DNA of 49,016 nt. It comes from Pezicula radicicola (lineage: Eukaryota; Ascomycota; Leotiomycetes; Helotiales; Dermateaceae). A model generated the notes under the pieces. That model saw only the letters and a program-made list of their open reading frames with translations. It was not told the DNA's origin and made no database searches. The stretch is taken from the NCBI GenBank assembly GCA_003008705.1, contig PDUO01000129.1, positions 3,986-53,001 of the forward strand, in the 5' to 3' direction. Positions 41,554-49,016 of the stretch are shown in pieces; the first letter of the stretch is position 1; each line of letters starts with the position of its first letter. A program made the position numbers and the translations under genes.

Positions 41554-44500
41554 TCATTTTGAAAGGGCATCTTTGATCAACTCTTTTACAATGGTGAGCG
41601 TCTTCCTCTTAAAGAACTTCTCCGGGCTCAGATACTGGTACCATGTTCCAGGCGATCGCCCCTCAGCCATCAATTGAAACACGTTTTTCATTCCCACATA
41701 GCTCTGAAGTCGGTGACATTGACTATCGTAGTCAGGCATGATCCGGGGAACGTAAGTAAGAATGAGAGCCGACAAGCACACTGCAATAGGAGTTGCGAAG
41801 GAGGTACCCGAGAGCCGTCTAGTACTGCTGGTTCCTTCTTCACGGGTAAGCCAAGCTGAGAGAATGTATTCACCCAGGATGCCAAAATTCTCGTCTCTCT
41901 TCGGATTGGGGTTGAAGTCTGAGAAGGACCCCTTTCCATTAGTAGAGTGGATTGCGAACACTCCAGGTTGACGAGCAGGGAACATCCTGTCCCCATCTCC
42001 ACCATCGTTTGAGGCGGCCGCAAAGACAAGAATATGGTTCTGTGCGGCCTGTGTAATTTCATCCGCGATACTTCGTATTCCCTTGGGATATCCAAAGGAC
42101 ATTGTGATGATATCGACCTTCCACACTGTTCGAGCATAGTAGAGAGCCTAAATTACCATGCCTAATGTCAGCCAACCGCGAGCCCATCGGCTAAATTTGA
42201 AAGGGCGAAAGCGCCGTAGAAACTCACATTGGCAACATTCACTGCTGCCCCCTTTTTAAGATGCCGTGACTTTGTGACTCTTGCGACATACAAATCTATC
42301 CGCGGTCCAAGAGTCAGGAGGATAGATGAAATGAACGTGCCATGGCCAGACTCGTCGCCACCGTCGGGGTCTTCAGTACCGTCGTTGTCATCCACCCAGG
42401 AGCGGACACTTTTGATCCGCCCAGTCTTGTATTGCCCACTGAAGTCGCTGTGCTTGAGGTCAATACCTGTATCAAGCAGTGCGACTTTAACACGCCGGTC
42501 ATCCAAGGGTTTGTCAGTTTGCCCCAGCTCTTTGGTCACCATGTTCTCGAATTTGGAGACCCAATCATCGGTGACAGTAGAGCGCCTGTTGACGTTAGGA
42601 AAGATTGCTCAAGCTATCAAGTGAAACCCCTGCAGGGATTGAAGGGGGAGGGAGTGGAAAATGAGAGGAACAAACTTACTCTTGGTCGTGGTTAAGTCCA
42701 CGCTCATCACTAAAGAGACTAAATCCTTCTTCAAACTCCTCGCCCATTTCATCTTGGATTATGTCTTGGGGAAAGGGTTCTGCAACATTGGCGCAGGCAG
42801 CATCCATTAAGACTCCGGGAACAGTCCTTTCTGGCATTGGCCTCCTCGTTTCCGAGGATACTGGATCACGAGAAGGTTTCCGCCTCATTAATCCCAGATC
42901 TCGAGCCTCGAAAGCTTCTTGATTGAGGTACTTGTCCGCAATCTCCTGCTCGAGCGGTAAAACAACATTCTCGTAGATCAATTCACGAACTCTTTCGGGC
43001 TCGTGCGCTATGGCGTTGTGCGGGAGCTGGCCAAAGGTCGGCCGAAGGCAGAAACCCAGGGCTTGCTTGAAGTGTCGAGAAAGAATACCAGACTTTCTTT
43101 TGTCGAAAATCATGTTTGCCACAGCACATTGCTCATCGAGGGTTGTCACTGGTATCGGACTGTCAAAATATAACTCCCAATACAACTCCCAATACAACTC
43201 CCAATGTGACTCCATCGACTGCCCAATCTCCAGTTCAAGCAGGATAATTCCTAGCTCTAGTATCTGTGGATAACGATGCTGGAGACACCTGGTGGTCGTC
43301 GGAGCGCCTAGTGAAGGTAGTGAAATTCCAAGGTATGGTTTACACGGAATTCGAGATCCCCGTTTGAAGAACCGGACGTTTTCCCTCCGCCACTGCTCAG
43401 ATAGCCAGGACCCATCATGAAGGTAGGACAAGGAATAGGCAAGCTGCATCCCAAGCACAAGCTTATCGACAGGTGTCCAGTCCATCTTCGAAAACAGGTG
43501 TGGGAGAGTGAATTCTTCAACGGGATATTCCTTTGGGTTCCTGACCCTCTCATGTTGCTGCCATGAACGCTGATTGTCGAGTTCCACATGCTGAATGAAC
43601 TGTTTCCAGACGGAATTGGTTGATCGTACGTACCAACACATGCATTGGAATTGAGATGGATCGCTCCGCCTCCAGGAAGAGTCCTTCGAAAGAGCATCAT
43701 CGAACGATACACGTAGCCCCGGTACTTGTCGATTGGGAGGATGGTGACTGGGGCTCCCATGGCGACTGCATCCTTGAGTTACTTCTTCTGTAGAAATATC
43801 TTGGGGGAATGCAATGACTTACGGCCAGAGTGTTGAGGAATGGATGCAGATGGAATACCAAAAATGTTTTGCTGAAGTCTTGGCTTCGCATTGTAACAAA
43901 ATGTCGAGGACACGATCGCTATGGTCAGGAGCTTTGGATCGAAAGGTACCCAGCCTCAGTCGCACTTCTCGGACTTTTTGAGGATCGCAGTTGCACGACA
44001 TGGCATCAAATACGCGGTTTGAACAGCCATGAAATTCGCGATCATAAGGCGCGCTGGCCGAACGAGGTTTTTGCCCATCGTCTTCATCGGCGGCTCCTGA
44101 ACTGAAGAGGTCGAGTTCATCGTAGATCCTCATCATCTCCTTCCCAAGATATTTGCAGCGCTCGACGGATTCGAGAACTGGGCGAAATCCCCGTGTTTGG
44201 TCCAATCGCGTAGTCGTGGATACCAGGTTGTGTCCTGCAAAGTTCACAAGGATGTTAGCTCTGGTGCGTTCCATTACTAAACTCTAGATATCCTTCCAGT
44301 GGACTGGATCAGGGTCCTCTGTCCTCAGAGATTGAAATGCTCTCACCGTCTCAGTCTTCTGGACATCGCCAACAAGACTCGTTTCCAGCTCTCTCGCGAG
44401 AGAATGGATCTGCGGCGCGACGACATTTAGATCGTTCGATCGTTTGATAACTTGAAGAATGTTGATCAGGGAGAATGTCGCCGTTTCCGCCCAGCCCAGA

Positions 44501-44634
44501 GCCTCACGACGCGACATGGAGTCGTCGACAGCATCGCGGGCGAGAAGCTCGTTGCTCAGGCTGTTGACCACGCGGAGGGCGTCGATAACAATAGGAAAGG
44601 TGCTGAGAATTGACTCCTGTTTGCCTCTGTCCAT
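41554..44634 (-). CDS. Subtilisin-like (S8) protease with N-terminal helical/DUF7580-like region
   Basis: Predicted exons (minus strand): 44634-44347, 44283-43823, 43765-42680, 42585-42228, 42147-41554, giving 928 aa. Introns begin GTGAGA, GTAAGT, GTAAGT and GTGAGT and end AG, with frame kept at each join. Residues 1-about 250 are helical with Cys/His-containing segments. About 300-600 resembles the fungal DUF7580/kinase-like region (QLAYSLSYLHDGSWLSEQWR, KPYLGISLPSLG, YPQILELGIILLELEIGQ). About 640-860 is a complete S8 domain with Asp650 (VALLDTGID), His693 (ESGHGTF), oxyanion Asn778 (AAASNDG) and Ser847 (LSGTSFATP). No signal peptide is seen, so it should act in the cytosol, like NLR-type or HET-Q2-type fungal proteases. 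It lies upstream of the gasdermin-like gene on the same strand and head-to-head with a second S8 gene. The first intron contains an in-frame TAG, so retention would truncate the protein to 116 aa. Confidence 0.8.
43168..43210 (-). repeat. In-frame 12-bp tandem repeat (WELY)
   Basis: The 12-bp unit encoding WELY is present three times plus a partial (SHWELYWELYWELYFDSP) inside the DUF7580-like region of the protease. Because the unit is a multiple of three, copy number can vary without shifting the frame. Confidence 0.9.
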
Positions 44635-44851
44635 TCGTGCATCTGAGCGATGCTTATTGCTGTCCGATTTTCAGGTTGAGGGGGAGGAAAGTTCTTGCAT
44701 CTCCTCATGGGCACACAAACAGCTCAGCCGCACCGGATTTCATTGGTCCACAATCATGATGCTCATGTTTCGCGACTTCTGTAAATTTCGTGGGTCGACG
44801 ACCTAGTCTTCTCTGCTGCACAAAATTCGACAACACCTCCAACCTGACGCT
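44635..44851. promoter_or_regulatory. Divergent promoter between the two S8-protease genes
   Basis: A 217-bp head-to-head intergenic region separates the start at 44634 (minus) from the start at 44852 (plus). No clear palindromic site was recognised. The shared promoter suggests the two genes were expressed together. Confidence 0.6.
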
Positions 44852-47800
44852 ATGGACTGGCAGCTGAGTGCGCCCCCAACTGCTTCAGTAAAGCCTGCGG
44901 CCGGGTTGTGTCTAGACCTCTTTGATGCGACCCTCCGAGTCTCGTTATCATTGCCTGCTGCTCCACCAAGTCAATCCAGAAGTGACCGTCCCTCCGACGA
45001 TTGCCCTCCAGTTGACTTCGGAAGACTAAAGATTGAGCAAGAAAGATTCAAGATTTGGGCAGCGAACGCAGCTGCCTTTGCCGAAGACCGCAGGTCTTAG
45101 GACTACCGCTTGAGGGAGCTTCCCGAAGAACTTGATCTGGTTCGAAAGCTGCTAAGTACCATATTATCCAGGTTATAGTCATATGAATCAGCACTTGAGG
45201 AAGCCGTTAAGCTTGTTGAAAGGCAGGGCTCGGCCAGTGGAGCGGACTCCACGACACCTACTGGCAGTAGCACCGAGACAATCCGTGGCACCAAGTTCGA
45301 CACCGATGCCCATGCCCACACCGAAGCCCACGGAGAGCTCCCGGCCAGACCGGAAGCTTTCAATTACACTGAGGCCTTGGACTCTATTCACACGAGCATT
45401 GATTGGCTTCACCGGTTGTCAAATTTGTTCCGAAAAGCTAGCGTCGTCAATCAGAATCTGAGGTCCCAAAGCTACAAGTTGGAGATAGATGTTGAGAGAC
45501 TCAGGCTCTTCTTCGACTGGCTCGTGGGACGCGATTTCCCGGGCTTGGCGGAGCAGTTGAAGGGACGGATGGCAAATACTATGGTTGAAAGGTATCGCCG
45601 CATTCTATATCGGCGCGACCGTCTCAAGTCTGGATGGAAGCAACAGGAGTCCTATAAATTCAAAGACCGCCAGAAAAAGCAGACACCGGTGCATAACCCG
45701 CCCTCGCGGGGCAGTCTCATACCAATCCCACAACCCTCGACAGAAGACCCACCTGCCAAGCCTTCGACAACTCCAAGTTCAAGTTTGCTATCGAAAAATG
45801 CTGCCACTGAAGTGGACCGCTCGAGATACCGTGGTCTTGCGGCTTCCGGTGTTTCCCAAGCTCGGTCTGGAGCTCTCAATCACGAATTGAAGGACTATGT
45901 GCCGCCAGCACCTAAGGAGTGCCGACGTGGCGCGAATTTTGTTTGTGATTATTGTTATGTGATTCTGGACAGTCAGACTGGCCTGGATAAGGACTTATGG
46001 CAGTAAGTCATCATTTCTACTTTGGGATTTTGTGTGATAGGCATACGACCAAATGCTTGTCTGCCTAGAAGAATTTTGCGCCATGTCAGGCGGGATGGGA
46101 TGTTGGACTAAATCTTCGACTCGCGGAGGTCCAGGATTCTAACTCTCGAGTTCTGCAGAAAACACGTCAAGCAAGACCTGGACCCCTACGTTTGTTTATT
46201 TGACAGGTGCCATCAGCCATATGATATCTACTCAACCAGCAAGGATTGGATACAGCATATGCGTGCAGAGCATCTAGTCAAGTGGCGATGTGCTGCAGAT
46301 GATCACGCTGTTCTCGACTTGGACACAAGGCAAGAGCTCGTCGAACATATGAACGATAAACACTATGGCGTTTTCAATCCAAAGCTCTTGCCATATATCG
46401 TGGAGGCTTGTCGTACCACCTCCGCAGTGATTTTCGAAGCCTGTCCATTTTGTGGGGAAAGGGCGGAGCCCATTGAAGTGCATGTGCGTGACCCTCTTCA
46501 ATATCTCTCGCTAAAGTCGATTCCCTGGCCCGAAGACTGCGAGCTCGAAGACGGCGAGGAAATGGATACTAAGAAAGAGGAAGACGAGTATCTAGTCCTA
46601 GCTGACAAGGATGCAGAAAGACCGACGTTGAATCAGACGTTTGGCTCGTTTAAGTTTGATTCCCTCGGGTTTAGGCTTTCCAGAGGCTCCATTGCGTCGG
46701 AATATGGAGGCGAGTCTTTTTTCGGGCTTCCAGAACTGCGACAATTTCCGGAACGCACAGAGCTTGACGAGTCTAAGGGTACGGGAGATCGCCAGACGGT
46801 ATGGGGTTTCATTAAAGAAATCTCCGTTCAGCACGAAGAGTGGAAGCTCAAAATGAACAACATCGACCAGCATCAACAGGTCCCTTCAAGCTCGCCATTG
46901 CCGTCCATTGAAGGGACTGAAGGATACGTACAACCGTAAGTTCAACGGGCCTATTCTACGCCAGAGCTCTAATCTTCTGCAGAGAGAATCCATGGATCAA
47001 CTGTATGAAGAATTTCGCGACCTTTCTTCGAAATATTCAGGAAGCAAAGACCACTACTGTCAAGATTGCAATCTTAGACGATGGGGTCGATGCTTCTCTC
47101 GAGAGCCTTCATGACAAGATTGAGATGGGCAAATCTTTCTGTCCCTACCCGAACTCGACAAACTTCATGAACGCGTACTTCGCTTCGGGCAAGCACGGGA
47201 CCCAAATGGCAAACCTCATCTCTCAGATATGTCCCAATTCCCGTCTGTATGTGGCACGGCTGGAGGAGCATCCAAAGATCGATGACGACGGTAGACGACA
47301 GATCACGGCGAAGTCTGCAGCAGAGGTGAGAGACTTGCTACCCACGAGCTGCACTACGGGAGGCTAACAGTGAACAGGCAATTTTGTGGGCAGTTGGCTA
47401 CCATGTAGACATAATCTCCATGAGCTGGACCATCGAGACACACACGCAGGAGAGCGAAGACATGAAGAAGCTGAAAGCAGCTATTTCAGCCGCTCAAAAT
47501 GCCGAAATCCTGATGTTCTGTTCAGCAAGCGATCAAGGCAGCAACTCAAAGGACGGATGCTACCCCGGAGACTCGGAGAAATGCATCACGATCGGCGGTG
47601 CAATCAGTACGGGTGAGAAATTAACCTGGGTTCATGAGAAGAAAATCGACTTCCTATTGCCGGGAGAGCACATTCCGTTTATGAACAGCGATGGAACGAC
47701 ATTGTCCGGGAGCCCGGCCGCAACAGCCGCTGCTTCTGGTCTGGCAGGTCTACTGCTCTTTTGCAGCAGGGTTCTAGGCGAAGAAGACGAGGGCTATTTC

Positions 47801-48364
47801 AGGGTCGGATACAACATGGTGCACGCGTTCAAGACGATGTCGATAGGCACAGATCGCAAATTCCCTCACGTGGAACACTTCTTTGAGCAACAGTTCAAAT
47901 CATTGCTCCTGGCTGACGAACCAGAACCGGAGAAGTCGAAGATGTTATCTTCTATAGTGATCCCAGAACAGGAGTGGAACGACAGATCGAGGAAGGCCTT
48001 GTCCGCCTTGATCAAACTGATCAAGGTAAGAACTCGGAATGCCTCCGATGCAATAATGACGGGTGAGACTGGTGCATTTCAGTTTGGAGAACACGTCGTA
48101 GAAAGAGACTTGGGCGATGGCCTGCCACCGCCACCGCAAGGTTCGCCCGTATTGTCCGGGGATCTTCAACTCAACTCACTCATGCTCGGAGAGAGCGAAC
48201 TTGGCCATACCGAGACCACCGCCATGGACTGGGAATATGTTCATCAGTATCAGGTCGAAGCCTCCAGGATGTCTGATGGGTCTCAACAGGTATTGTCTCG
48301 AATTTTCCTACGTCATGTAATGATGATAAGGCTGGTGATTTTATTCTACTTCGTTGTTATATAG
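44852..48364 (+). pseudogene. C2H2 zinc-finger / S8 pseudoprotease gene with two premature stops
   Basis: Model: exons 44852-46002, 46159-46935, 46983-47325, 47378-48025, 48083-48364 (1066 codons plus stop, frame kept). N-terminus: helical fungal leader (GRLKIEQERFKIWAANAAAF). Middle: zinc-finger array (CDYCYVIL, KHVKQDLDPYVCLFDRCHQP, WIQHMRAEHLVKWRC, HMNDKHYG, CPFCGE). C-terminus: S8 domain with Asp (IAILDDGVDAS) and His (SGKHGTQM). The oxyanion region reads SASDQGS (no Asn) and the Ser motif reads LSGSPAATAAASG, putting Pro where the catalytic Ser belongs, so the domain should be inactive. Two in-frame TAG stops (45098-45100, 45176-45178) interrupt well-formed coding sequence. The only weak intron that could skip them is 85 bp and would break the frame. 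Both stops fit CpA-to-TpA change (TGG or CAG origin). A shorter product from ATG 45377 is possible. Confidence 0.75.
45098..45178 (+). other. Two RIP-type nonsense codons in the zinc-finger/S8 gene
   Basis: TAG at 45098-45100 (between EDRRS and DYRLRELPEELDLV) and TAG at 45176-45178 (between STILSRL and SYESALEEAVKLVE). Coding character continues unchanged on both sides and between them. Confidence 0.8.
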
Positions 48365-49016
48365 TTCTATCTTATTGCGGGGTTTTTTAATATATCCTAC
48401 TAGTAAACCTGTCACGGATGAGTCTATCCGTGAGCTTGGAACAAGGGATTCGAAGTAGGAACAAGAGTGTTAAATATTAACTTATATAGTTCTAAAGAGA
48501 GAAGGAAGTTAAGAATAAAATAAGGTTATATATAGGAGTAGCTTAGTAATATATTACTAGGCTTATAAGTATATAAATTATCTAATTAGTAATCTATATA
48601 ATATACCCTCTTAGCTAATAAGTATTAAAATTAAGAATTTAACTAATTATATATAGATTAGAAAGGTATATCTTACTCTAGATTTACCTTCTCTAGTTTA
48701 AAAGTAAATTAGTAAATCTTAATTTATAGATTAAGTTAATAGAAGATATATATTTAATCTCTAATTTATACTTTTAATTATATCTTATAGATATATAAAT
48801 ACTTATTTTTATTATAATTATTATTTAAAAATATTATCTTTTATATTAAATATAATATTAATTTTTACTTTCTTCTTTTATAACTTCTTTTTCTTTAAAA
48901 TAATCTTTTATAATAGTTTATAAATAATCTATTTTAAAGAAAAAGATAAAAATAATATTAATAAAAACTTTATTATCTTATTATAAAAAAAGAAGTTTTA
49001 AAACTATTAATATATT
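48365..49016. repeat. AT-saturated RIP-type tract
   Basis: Apart from the first 100 bases this is nearly pure A+T, with stops in all frames, like the left end of the window. It is probably a RIP-inactivated transposon. Confidence 0.8.

Noticed and set aside
42229..42695. Plus-strand open frames opposite the S8 protease (131 and 117 codons)
   Set aside because: They are antisense shadows of exons with clear subtilisin motifs.
44284..44286. TAG taken as a nonsense mutation in the S8 protease
   Set aside because: A 63-bp GT-AG intron with a branch-like ctgat spans it and keeps the frame, so I prefer an intact gene; the alternative is kept as a finding.
45183..45461. 92-codon frame in another register of the zinc-finger/S8 gene
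   Set aside because: Pro/Arg-rich shadow; the frame that includes 44852-45097 and 45179-46002 has consistent coding character.

Overview
The window looks like nuclear DNA of a filamentous ascomycete (Pezizomycotina). Introns are short (47-156 bp, GT-AG or GC-AG with CTRAY-like branch sites). There are HET-domain, DUF7580-like and C2H2/S8-peptidase genes of fungal type. AT-saturated tracts and C-to-T/G-to-A decay point to RIP (repeat-induced point mutation). No bacterial operon signals, tRNA, rRNA or CRISPR were seen.

Layout. 1-1050 is an AT-saturated, RIP-like tract. About 1462-14809 is a decayed secondary-metabolite cluster whose gene content matches an epipolythiodioxopiperazine (ETP; gliotoxin/sirodesmin type) cluster: glutathione S-transferase (GliG-like), M19 dipeptidase (GliJ-like), a deletion chimera of a methyltransferase (GliN-like) with a gamma-glutamylcyclotransferase (GliK-like), an ACC-synthase-type aminotransferase (GliI-like), a P450 (GliC-like) and a two-module NRPS (GliP-like, A-T-C-A-T-C-T). 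All carry stops, frameshifts or deletions. An exact TCGGN3CCGA site, the motif described for ETP-cluster promoters, lies in the divergent P450/NRPS promoter, with related sites ahead of other cluster genes.

About 15-30 kb is a gene graveyard. It holds minisatellites and short exon-sized pieces of unrelated genes (mdm34, a kinase, a GH2-like and a GH3 glycosidase, an MFS transporter, an NRPS adenylation domain joined to a FAD monooxygenase, nar1). 32222-34465 is an MFS transporter pseudogene with a 296-bp Tc1/mariner-type MITE inserted exactly at a TA. An assembly gap (16 N) is at 35211. Then come a RIP-mutated FMN reductase-like gene, a CocE/NonD hydrolase remnant, a 161-bp tandem duplication with strongly asymmetric RIP, and a truncated HET-domain gene.

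The right end (40-48.4 kb) is much better preserved and is the most interesting part. It holds an intact 284-aa gasdermin-like candidate (40041-40895), an apparently intact 928-aa DUF7580-like/subtilisin protease (41554-44634, catalytic D650/H693/S847), and, head-to-head with it, a C2H2 zinc-finger/S8 gene (44852-48364). That second S8 gene has Pro in place of the catalytic Ser and two RIP-type stops. This resembles the gasdermin/protease regulated cell-death pairs known from fungi (HET-Q1/HET-Q2), here with an added pseudoprotease. The window ends in another AT-rich tract.
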